This document shows positions 1-5,508 of a DNA stretch of 6,463 nucleotides, in pieces. Made by a program: the position numbers and the translations under genes. The DNA is taken from positions 1-6,463 of the forward strand of contig DATBDL010000078.1 of the NCBI GenBank assembly GCA_036269975.1, read 5' to 3'. Position 1 is the first letter of the stretch, and every line of letters starts with the position of its first letter. The notes under the pieces were generated by a model that was not told the DNA's origin, searched no databases, and was given only the letters and a program-made list of their open reading frames with translations. The stretch comes from DATEPR01 sp036269975 (GTDB taxonomy: Bacteria > Actinomycetota > Actinomycetes > Mycobacteriales > Pseudonocardiaceae).

Positions 1-95
1 GGAAGGCGGCTAATACAGTGGCCGCACGAGCGATGAGCGCCGAGGACTCGTTGGCGGTGATCGCCCTTGTGAAGTCAGGATGGGAGTCAGCATGA
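1..95 (+). CDS. C-terminal end of an XRE/DUF5753-type regulator (partial)
   Basis: Only the last ~30 codons are in the window, read in the frame of base 3 and ending at TGA 93-95. The visible residues include the stretch MSAEDSLAVIAL, which resembles the closing ALSPEDSLALI segment common at the C-terminus of DUF5753 helix-turn-helix proteins. The TGA overlaps the ATG of the DUF397 gene as ATGA (92-95), so the two are probably translationally coupled. Known context: in actinomycetes XRE/DUF5753 regulators are typically followed by a small DUF397 gene, as at WhiJ-type loci. That neighbour supports the call more than the short peptide does. The N-terminal HTH lies outside the window, so DNA binding is inferred from family only. 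Confidence 0.72.
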   Translation, partial: KAANTVAARAMSAEDSLAVIALVKSGWESA

Positions 96-271
96 CCAAC
101 GGTCCCCACCGGTGGCGCAAGTCAACCCGCAGCGGTACGGGCGGCAACTGTGTCGAACTGGCCGACACACTCGATCGGGTTCGTGACTCGAAGAACCCGG
201 CCGGCCCGACGCTGCGGGTTGACCTCGCGAAGTTTCTCAGTGCGGTGAAGACAGACCGCTTCAGCCGATAG
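92..271 (+). CDS. DUF397 domain-containing small protein
   Basis: A 59-residue protein that is essentially one DUF397 domain. The family hallmarks are in order: WRKSTRSG at residues 8-15, NCVEL at 19-23, VRDSKNPAGP at 30-39, and a closing FLSAVKTDRF segment near 48-57. The usual Trp before the FL pair is absent. An ATG at 80 would add four residues, but 92 is preferred because GGGAG at 82-86 sits 5 nt upstream and the ATG overlaps the preceding stop (ATGA). DUF397 proteins are commonly partners of XRE/DUF5753 regulators at WhiJ-like loci that affect development and antibiotic production; their biochemical role is poorly defined. The 3' end overlaps the convergent serine hydrolase gene by 11 bp. 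Confidence 0.93.
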   Translation: MTNGPHRWRKSTRSGTGGNCVELADTLDRVRDSKNPAGPTLRVDLAKFLSAVKTDRFSR

Positions 272-1529
272 TCAAGGCGGCTCGGACGGCGGCGAAGCCG
301 ACCCCGATCGCCGTCCACTCGTCGATGTTCGCGTTCTGGTTGCCCCACAGCACGCTGGTGACCGTGATGCGACCGCTCGCCGACCGGATCAGGTAGTTCA
401 GCGTCAGCACGCCCGGTTCCGAGCCGCCCTTGAACCACACCGTCGGATCGGCGGTGCGGTCCAGCCCGAGGCCACCGTCGTTGATCGACAGTGCCGTGTT
501 GATCTGCGGTTGGTTCTCCCGCCACAGGCCCGCGTACGCATGGCACATGTCCGTCGCCGACGCGAACCACTCAAGCTGGTTGATCTTCTCCGGTGTCGTC
601 CAGACCGACAGGCCCGACAACGGGATCTGGTCGGCGGCGTCCAGCGCCGAAGCACGCAGCGGGCGGGGGAGCGACAGGTAGCGGTTGGCGAGCGTCGGGT
701 ACTGGACGCTCTTGAAGGCGAACAGTTCGCGCGTTGTCGGGAACGGGATGTCGGACTGCGGCCGTGAGTTGCCGAAGCGGAAGAGCTGGTCCTGCACGGC
801 GTTGCGGCCGAGGAAGTGGATCAGGTGGTCGGCGGCGGTGTTGTCGCTGATCGAGATCATCTCGTCGGCGTACGTCGACAGTGGTAGTTCGGTGCCGGCC
901 GGCTCGTTCTGCAGGATGCCGCTGGGCAGGCTCTTCCACGCGTCGTTGATGGCCAACTGCTCGTCCCACGACGCCTTGCCGTCGGTGACGGCCTTGCCGA
1001 GCGCGCCGAGGACGTACAGCTTGAACGCCGAGCCGAGCGGCCGCTGCGTGTTCGGCGCGAGGCCGTGCACGAGCCGGCACCGGCCGTTGGGTTCGAGTAC
1101 CGATGTGGCGTAGGAGACCTGGGGCGCAACGGATCGCAGCTCACTGTCGACGCCGGCCCAGGTGGTGGGCTTCGGCGCGTAGGGGGCGACGGTCAGGCCG
1201 CTGATCAGGCCGGCGCCGTCGACGGTCAGTGTCAGTTCGGCGGGGCCGGGTGCGATGTGCGCGAGTACCTGGACCTCCGTCGCCGTGTCGGTCAGCGTCT
1301 GGGTCACGGTGATCGGGGCGAGTTGGGCGAGCGTGATGCTCAGCGCTGCCGCGCCACCGGCCGCGTTGATCGCCGCCGCGTCGACGTGTTGCGTGAGGTC
1401 GGCGGTGCTGATGGGTTCCGGTGCTCCGACGAACCAGGCCAACTGGGTGTCGGCCGGTGTGCTCGCGTTCGCGGTGCTCACCGCGCCAGCCAGCATGATT
1501 ACGGCTAATGCCAATGGTTTCAACAACAT
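261..1529 (-). CDS. Secreted serine hydrolase, class A beta-lactamase fold, Cpe/ORF12/LpqF-like
   Basis: The protein has 422 residues. Residues 1-22 look like a Sec signal peptide (hydrophobic core, ANA cleavage site before S23). There is no lipobox Cys, so the mature protein is probably soluble and extracytoplasmic. Residues ~25-120 form a small N-terminal domain like that of the ORF12/Cpe family; ~120-422 is the transpeptidase/beta-lactamase-like domain. Catalytic motifs are S167-A-F-K170 (SxxK), S228-D-N (SDN) and K367-G-G (KTG equivalent). I see no class A ExxLN with the deacylating Glu; the corresponding region reads PFPTTRELF. Known relatives include ORF12 of the clavulanic acid cluster and mycobacterial LpqF. 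The substrate could be a beta-lactam, a cephalosporin ester or another acyl ester; resistance cannot be inferred. The ATG follows an AGGGGGA SD that overlaps the stop of the upstream regulator gene 9 bp away, which indicates an operon. Cys151 and Cys329 could form a disulfide. Confidence 0.9.
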   Translation of the reverse strand: MLLKPLALAVIMLAGAVSTANASTPADTQLAWFVGAPEPISTADLTQHVDAAAINAAGGAAALSITLAQLAPITVTQTLTDTATEVQVLAHIAPGPAELTLTVDGAGLISGLTVAPYAPKPTTWAGVDSELRSVAPQVSYATSVLEPNGRCRLVHGLAPNTQRPLGSAFKLYVLGALGKAVTDGKASWDEQLAINDAWKSLPSGILQNEPAGTELPLSTYADEMISISDNTAADHLIHFLGRNAVQDQLFRFGNSRPQSDIPFPTTRELFAFKSVQYPTLANRYLSLPRPLRASALDAADQIPLSGLSVWTTPEKINQLEWFASATDMCHAYAGLWRENQPQINTALSINDGGLGLDRTADPTVWFKGGSEPGVLTLNYLIRSASGRITVTSVLWGNQNANIDEWTAIGVGFAAVRAALTIG

Positions 1530-1538
1530 CTGATCCCC

Positions 1539-2072
1539 CTAGGCGGCTTCCGGTTTCATGACGAACAAGCCGGCCACCTTGCGATCCGCGCTGTAGGAGA
1601 CTCGGCCGACCATGTCGCCGGCCTCGAACTGCAGTGGCACGTCCACGACCGTGTAGTCGCCGATGACGCGGGCGAACGGCTCCCCCATGCTCTCGTAGGC
1701 GCCGATCAGGCCGGTCACCTGCGCGTGTCCTTCGGCCAGCTTCTCCAGCGACACCGCGTCGAGCATCGTGTCGTCGAAGTGACTACGGACGGTTTCGTAT
1801 TTGCCGGCCGCGTAGTCGGCCAGCAGGTTGACCGCGAGTGCCGCGGCTTCGGGTAGCAGTGCCTGTGACATGGGTTTCCCCGTTCGTGGGTCGATCGGTC
1901 GGCCGAAGCGCTGGAACGCGGCCTGCCGGGACGTGCCGAGCAGGTCGCCGATGGTCTGCCAGGTGTGGCCGGCAGCGCGTGCCCGGTCCACGGCAGCACG
2001 TAATGCCTCGTCAGCGGTACGCACGACCTGGAGAGCGGCAGTGATGGCGGCCAGTGGATCAGGGTCTGACAC
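1539..2072 (-). CDS. HTH-DUF3887 regulator
   Basis: The protein has 177 residues and starts at GTG (2072-2070). Residues ~20-57 form a helix-turn-helix with the motif HTWQTIGDLLGTSRQAAFQRFG, followed by a PIDPRTGKPM linker typical of this actinobacterial HTH type. Residues ~78-172 match DUF3887 in pattern: an acidic helix KYETVRSHFDDTM, SLEKLAEGHAQV, then beta-strand repeats ending in KVAGLFVMKP. DUF3887 is a small alpha+beta domain of unknown function often attached to hydrolases; a ligand-binding role here is inference. The gene is first in an operon with the serine hydrolase, whose SD overlaps this gene's TAG. Two copies of a 19-bp imperfect palindrome sit 2 and 30 nt upstream of the start, which suggests autoregulation. 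No good SD is present: AAAGG lies 12 nt away. The start may therefore be leaderless. There is no signal peptide, so it is cytoplasmic. Confidence 0.88.
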   Translation of the reverse strand: MSDPDPLAAITAALQVVRTADEALRAAVDRARAAGHTWQTIGDLLGTSRQAAFQRFGRPIDPRTGKPMSQALLPEAAALAVNLLADYAAGKYETVRSHFDDTMLDAVSLEKLAEGHAQVTGLIGAYESMGEPFARVIGDYTVVDVPLQFEAGDMVGRVSYSADRKVAGLFVMKPEAA

Positions 2073-2073
2073 C

Positions 2074-2120
2074 TGTCAAGGTTGCCTTTACACCACGCCC
2101 TTGTCAAGGTTGCCTTTACA
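2074..2120. repeat. Tandem 19-bp operator-like repeat (two identical copies)
   Basis: TGTCAAGGTTGCCTTTACA occurs at 2074-2092 and again, identical in all 19 bases, at 2102-2120, with a 9-bp spacer. Each copy is an imperfect palindrome: arms TGTCAAGG and CCTTTACA match 7 of 8 around a TTG centre. The centre-to-centre distance is 28 bp. The copies lie immediately before the GTG of the HTH-DUF3887 gene, the position expected of an autorepressor operator; that reading is inference. The upstream copy also contains a perfect TTGACA on the minus strand. Confidence 0.85.
2079..2107 (-). promoter_or_regulatory. Candidate promoter of the HTH-DUF3887/hydrolase operon
   Basis: On the minus strand a perfect -35 hexamer TTGACA (2107-2102) is followed after 17 nt by CAACCT (2084-2079), a weak -10 that keeps only the A at position 2 and the T at position 6. 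Initiation about 7 nt downstream would fall on the GTG start itself, giving a leaderless transcript. Both hexamers lie inside the palindromic repeats, so a bound regulator would block the promoter. A different start further upstream is possible. Confidence 0.4.
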
Positions 2121-2128
2121 GGGTGTGC

Positions 2129-2159
2129 TTGTGATCGACTGAACGCGGTCTGTTATCTT
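2129..2159 (+). promoter_or_regulatory. Candidate promoter of the SARP gene (extended -10)
   Basis: TGTTATCTT at 2151-2159 reads as an extended -10 (TG, one base, TATCTT). A poor -35, TTGTGA at 2129-2134, lies 19 nt upstream. Transcription would begin near 2166 and leave a leader of about 250 nt before the ATG at 2418. It lies 9 bp from the nearest operator copy, so shared control with the divergent operon is possible. The support is sequence resemblance only. Confidence 0.3.
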
Positions 2160-2405
2160 TGGCCCCTGCTTCACATGCTGGTCAGTGGTCGAGAGCAATC
2201 CGGAGTTCCGCTCGGGGTGAGCCCCGGACTGCTGTCGGCCACGATCGTGGAGCGCGGCTTCGGGTCGTTCGGATCGGGACCGGACGACCCGAAGTCATCT
2301 TCTGGGGCGCGGGATTACTCGGATTCGTCCTTCTTGTCCGGTCCGTTGTATGCAGCCGACCCGTGGACGCCGATCTTCCCGTACTTTCCTGCCAGGGAAG
2401 GTCGC
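2160..2405 (+). other. Structured 5' leader of the SARP gene, no gene seen
   Basis: The SARP frame is open upstream to 2082, but this stretch shows no SARP homology and no SD at its ATG (2175) or other candidate starts, so I treat it as untranslated leader. It contains a series of potential hairpins: CGGGG/CCCCG (2213-2226), the perfect 12-bp palindrome CCACGATCGTGG (2239-2250), and a long stem at 2256-2296 listed separately. I see no known riboswitch in it. Confidence 0.5.
2256..2296 (+). promoter_or_regulatory. Strong leader hairpin, possible attenuator
   Basis: An uninterrupted inverted repeat. Bases 2256-2272 pair with 2280-2296 through 17 pairs, 15 Watson-Crick and two G-U, around the 7-nt loop ATCGGGA. 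The perfect core is CTTCGGGTCGT (2258-2268) with ACGACCCGAAG (2284-2294). The downstream bases TCATCTTCT are moderately U-rich in the plus-strand transcript. It lies ~120 nt before the SARP start and after the candidate promoter, a position that fits an attenuator or a regulator-binding RNA. Its function is inference. Confidence 0.55.
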
Positions 2406-2410
2406 GGAGG
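2406..2410 (+). promoter_or_regulatory. Ribosome binding site fixing the SARP start
   Basis: GGAGG is separated by 7 nt from the ATG at 2418. It is the best SD in the region and decides for 2418 over the in-frame starts upstream (TTG 2082, ATG 2175) and the ATG at 2430. Confidence 0.8.
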
Positions 2411-2417
2411 CGAGCAC

Positions 2418-5348
2418 ATGGCACAGCACATGGCCGGGCCGAGCCAGGACGGTGACGGCCCGACGGGGCTCCGATTCACCGTGCTCGGACCCGTCCAGGT
2501 GCTGGTGGACGGCGAGCCGGTGACCATCGGGAGCCCAGGCGCGCGTGCGTTGTTGTTGCTGCTGTTGCTGTCCGCCAACCAGGTCGTGTCGTTCGACCGG
2601 ATCGTGGACGGACTGTGGGGCGACGACCCGCCGGCGACGGCACGGACCATCGTGCACGGCTACATCTCGCGGGTGCGGCGGGTGCTGGAGTCGGTCGCCG
2701 GCCACTCCGCCCAGTTGCTGACCAGGGCGCCCGGTTACGAACTGCGGGTCGACGAGTCCAGAGTGGACTTGTTCCGGGCGCGCCGGCTGCTCGACGCGGC
2801 GCGTGGCCAGGAGTCGGGCCGGCGGGCCGAACTGCTGCGGACGGCCGCCGCGCTGTTTCGTGGCGCGGTACCGGTGAATCCGCCGACCGACGCCGTGGCC
2901 GTCGAACTGGCCGAGTTACGGCTGGTGATCATCGCCGAACGGATCGAGGCCGATCTCGAACTCGGCCGGCACGCCGAGCTGATCGGTGAGCTGCGCAACC
3001 TGGTGCGTACGCACCCGTTCGACGAAGTGCTGGTGAGCCAACTGATCCGCGCGCTCTATCTAGCCGGTCAGCGGGCCGACGCGCTGGAGACGTATCGCAC
3101 GTTCCAGCGCCGGGTGGCCGACGAACTCGGCATCGATCCCGGCCCGCAACTGCGTGAGTTGCACGAATCCCTGTTACGGGACGACCCGACCCTGCGCGAA
3201 ACCCCGGCCAGCAACGGACAGTCCGCGCCGCCACAGGCGAATCCGGTTGTGCCGGCGCAGTTGCCGCCCGCTGCTTCCGCGTTCACCGGGCGGGACAGCG
3301 AACTGGCCTGGCTCAACCAGCTCGCCGACGACCAGGACACCGTCGCCACCACGGTCGCCGTGATCACGGGTGCGGCCGGGGTCGGCAAGAGCGCGTTGGC
3401 CGTCACGTGGGGGCATCGGGCGGTCGCCCGCTTCCCGGACGGCGTGCTGTTCGCCGGGCTGCGCGGGTTCGACGCCGACCAGCCGCCGTTGGACGTGGCC
3501 GACGTGCTGCCGCGTTTCCTGCTGGCGCTGGGTGTGCGGGCGGCGGACCTGCCGGAGGAACTGGACGAGCAGGGCGCGCTGTACCGGTCGCTGCTGGCGG
3601 CGCGGCGGGTGCTCGTCGTGTTGGACGACGCGCGGGACTCCGAGCACGTCCGGCCGCTGCTGCCCGGTGGGTCCGGGTCGCTCGTGCTGGTCACCAGCCG
3701 CCGGCGGCTGGACGGCCTGGTCGCGCGCAGCGGTGCGCGGTTGTTGCCGTTGACCACGTTGGCTGCCGGGCCCGCGACGCGGTTGATCGCGCGTGCCGCC
3801 GAGGGGGCCGGCGTGCCGATCACCGTGCGGCAGGCGGCCGACCTGGCGCGGCTGTGCGACCACCTGCCGCTGGCGTTACGGGTGGTCGCGGCGCGGCTGG
3901 CCGTGCATCCCGGTCGGACCGTGGACAACCTGCTGGCCGAGCTGTCCGACGAGCGCACGCGCCTTGCCGCACTGGACCTGGAGGACGCGGACACGAGCGT
4001 GCGGGCGGCGCTGGACGTGTCGTATCACGGCCTGCATCCCGCCATCGGCAGCGCTTTCCGGATGCTGGGTCTGGTGCCCGGACCGACCGTCGACCCGTTC
4101 GCGGTGGCCGCGTTGTGCGGCACGGACGTGGTGGCGGCGCGGCGGCGGCTGCGGTCGTTGGCCGAGGCCAACCTGCTCGCCGAGGCGGGCGCGCACCGCT
4201 ACCTCATGCACGACCTGGTTCGCCTGCACGCCAGGGGGCTGGCGCACACGGAGCTGTCCGACACCGAGACGGCCGACGCGCTGGATCGGCTGCTGGACTA
4301 CTACCTGTGCGCGTGTGATCACGCCCGGCGCCTGCTGCACCCGCCGCGCGACGACGTCGACCTGCGCGCCCGGCAGCCACGCATCGCCATGCCGACGCTG
4401 GTTTCCGCCGGCCAGGCGCTCGACTGGTTCGACGCGGAGTGGCCGAACCTGTCGGAACTGTTACGTGCCACGGTATCCGCGGGCCGGCATCGGCATGCCT
4501 GGCAGTTGGTCCTGCTGACGTCGCACTTCCTCACCACACGCAGCACCTATTCGGACTGGTCGCACTGGGGACTCACCGGTCTCGCGTCGGCCCGTGCCGA
4601 CGGTGACGCGGAGGGTGAGGTGTTGATGCTGATCGTGCTGGCCACCGCGCGCAGCCGCTACGGTCACGCGGCGGAAGCGTTGGAGGACGCGGAGTCGGCG
4701 CTCGGCCTGGCCACCGAACTCGGTGATCCACGGCACATCTACGCGGCGCTGGGCAATGTCGGGAGCTGCCTGTACGAGCAGGGCCGCTACCGCGAGGCGC
4801 TGCACTGCGACCAGGAGTCCTACCGGCTGGCCGTGCGGACGGGCGACCTGATGGCGCAGGCGCACGCGCTGAACAACATGTCGCAGGTGGAACGCGAGAT
4901 CGGCCAGCGCGACCCGGCGATGTCCCACGTGCGCACGGCCGTCGCGCTGTTCGACGAGATCGGTGACGTCGGCTACCGCCGCCTCGCGATGAACAACCTG
5001 ATCGAGCTGTGCCTGGAGATCGGGCAGTTGGACGAGGCGGAAACCCTGGCCCGCCAGGCACTCGACGCGATCGGCGGCGAACGTCCGGACCTGCAGCACG
5101 CGTTCACCCGCGAGCTATACGGCCGGGTACTGCTGGCACGCGGCGATGCCGGCGCGACAGACGAGCTGCGGGCGGCACTCGTGTGGTCGCAACGGCTCGA
5201 CGGCCCCCGGTCGGCGACGGTCGCGGAGTTGATCGCGTCGTTGGACGGTCCGCCTGGCGGACCGTCCAGGCCATCCCCGGATCCATCCAGTGGACCGGAC
5301 ATCGGGGCCGGACCAACTGGATCCAGCCATTCGGCCTTACTCGTTTAG
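2418..5348 (+). CDS. SARP-family transcriptional regulator with NB-ARC and TPR domains (AfsR-like)
   Basis: The protein has 976 residues, near the ~990 of AfsR-type proteins. Domains in order: an OmpR-type winged HTH (~18-110, opening LRFTVLGPVQVLVDG, with PGYELRVD at 105-112); BTAD (~115-253, with the typical ELGIDPGPQLRELHESLLR near 236-254); a Pro/Ala linker; NB-ARC from ~288, with Walker A GAAGVGKS (318-325), Walker B LVVLDDA (399-405), LVTSRR (424-429), DHLPLALRV (481-489) and MHD (597-599); and TPR-like helices from ~690 to 925. The family binds direct repeats at promoters of secondary-metabolite genes; the ATPase and TPR modules gate activity. No biosynthetic genes are in view, so its targets are unknown. 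The tail (~945-976) is Pro/Gly/Ser-rich and encoded by palindromic DNA. The winged HTH carries seven consecutive Leu (45-51) encoded by TTG/CTG codons. The gene is divergent from the HTH-DUF3887 operon and convergent with the SGNH hydrolase. Confidence 0.95.
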   Translation: MAQHMAGPSQDGDGPTGLRFTVLGPVQVLVDGEPVTIGSPGARALLLLLLLSANQVVSFDRIVDGLWGDDPPATARTIVHGYISRVRRVLESVAGHSAQLLTRAPGYELRVDESRVDLFRARRLLDAARGQESGRRAELLRTAAALFRGAVPVNPPTDAVAVELAELRLVIIAERIEADLELGRHAELIGELRNLVRTHPFDEVLVSQLIRALYLAGQRADALETYRTFQRRVADELGIDPGPQLRELHESLLRDDPTLRETPASNGQSAPPQANPVVPAQLPPAASAFTGRDSELAWLNQLADDQDTVATTVAVITGAAGVGKSALAVTWGHRAVARFPDGVLFAGLRGFDADQPPLDVADVLPRFLLALGVRAADLPEELDEQGALYRSLLAARRVLVVLDDARDSEHVRPLLPGGSGSLVLVTSRRRLDGLVARSGARLLPLTTLAAGPATRLIARAAEGAGVPITVRQAADLARLCDHLPLALRVVAARLAVHPGRTVDNLLAELSDERTRLAALDLEDADTSVRAALDVSYHGLHPAIGSAFRMLGLVPGPTVDPFAVAALCGTDVVAARRRLRSLAEANLLAEAGAHRYLMHDLVRLHARGLAHTELSDTETADALDRLLDYYLCACDHARRLLHPPRDDVDLRARQPRIAMPTLVSAGQALDWFDAEWPNLSELLRATVSAGRHRHAWQLVLLTSHFLTTRSTYSDWSHWGLTGLASARADGDAEGEVLMLIVLATARSRYGHAAEALEDAESALGLATELGDPRHIYAALGNVGSCLYEQGRYREALHCDQESYRLAVRTGDLMAQAHALNNMSQVEREIGQRDPAMSHVRTAVALFDEIGDVGYRRLAMNNLIELCLEIGQLDEAETLARQALDAIGGERPDLQHAFTRELYGRVLLARGDAGATDELRAALVWSQRLDGPRSATVAELIASLDGPPGGPSRPSPDPSSGPDIGAGPTGSSHSALLV
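5242..5268. repeat. 27-bp near-perfect palindrome inside the SARP 3' end
   Basis: TGGACGGTCCGCC (5242-5254) and GGCGGACCGTCCA (5256-5268) are perfect 13-bp inverted arms around a single T. As RNA this would be a 12-bp stem with a 3-nt loop. It encodes residues 942-950 of the SARP (LDGPPGGPS). It may be a terminator-like or REP-like element absorbed into the reading frame, or a chance result of GC-rich low-complexity coding. Confidence 0.8.
5285..5322. repeat. Second inverted repeat in the SARP 3' end
   Basis: ATCCAGTGGACCGG (5285-5298) pairs with CCGGACCAACTGGAT (5308-5322), with one A-A mismatch and one bulged A, around a 9-nt loop. It is flanked by GGATCC at 5279-5284 and 5319-5324. It ends 23 nt before the SARP stop, so it could act as an early terminator hairpin, but no T-run follows. 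Confidence 0.6.
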
Positions 5349-5468
5349 CCGACGGTTAGTCCGTATGTAGGCAGGACTGCCAAGGTAAGCCTCGCGTCGA
5401 AGTGGTCGTCGCATCAGGTCGCTGGTGTGGTGCCGGGGGGCACGGGGAGAACCACCACGCAACCAGGT

Positions 5469-5502
5469 CTGGCCGGCACCGGTGGGGGACGGTGCCGGCC
5501 GG
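5469..5502. terminator. GC-rich hairpin between convergent genes, likely bidirectional terminator
   Basis: GGCCGGCACC (5471-5480) and GGTGCCGGCC (5491-5500) form a perfect 10-bp stem with a 10-nt loop, extendable to 12 pairs. It lies 6 bp beyond the SGNH hydrolase stop and ~120 bp after the SARP stop. There is no U-tract on either strand, as is common for actinomycete terminators. A smaller stem GTGCC/GGCAC (5430-5443) lies upstream. Confidence 0.65.
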
Positions 5503-5508
5503 GTCGTG

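Noticed and set aside
80..91. ATG 80 as the DUF397 start
   Set aside because: ATG 92 has a well-placed GGGAG and an ATGA overlap with the upstream stop; the extra four residues lie before the conserved domain.
261..1529. Calling the hydrolase a beta-lactam resistance enzyme
   Set aside because: The class A Glu motif is not seen, and the protein resembles the Cpe/ORF12/LpqF group, for which resistance cannot be assumed.
1065..1533. Plus-strand frames opposite the serine hydrolase
   Set aside because: They are Gly/Arg/Val-rich shadows with no domain, while the minus strand has a signal peptide and a complete set of catalytic motifs.
2082..2417. N-terminal extension of the SARP to TTG 2082 (1088 residues) or ATG 2175
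   Set aside because: TTG 2082 lies inside the operator repeat, neither start has an SD, the extension has no SARP homology, and GGAGG 7 nt before ATG 2418 gives a normal start.
3068..3994. Long minus-strand open frame (308 codons) opposite the SARP
   Set aside because: Composition is Ser/Arg/Ala-rich with no recognisable domain; it is the usual antisense shadow of a high-GC gene. The other long antisense and alternate-frame frames over 2418-5348 were rejected for the same reason.
2418..5348. Treating the locus as part of an antibiotic biosynthetic cluster because of the SARP
   Set aside because: No biosynthetic enzyme is present in the window; many AfsR-type regulators are orphans or pleiotropic.
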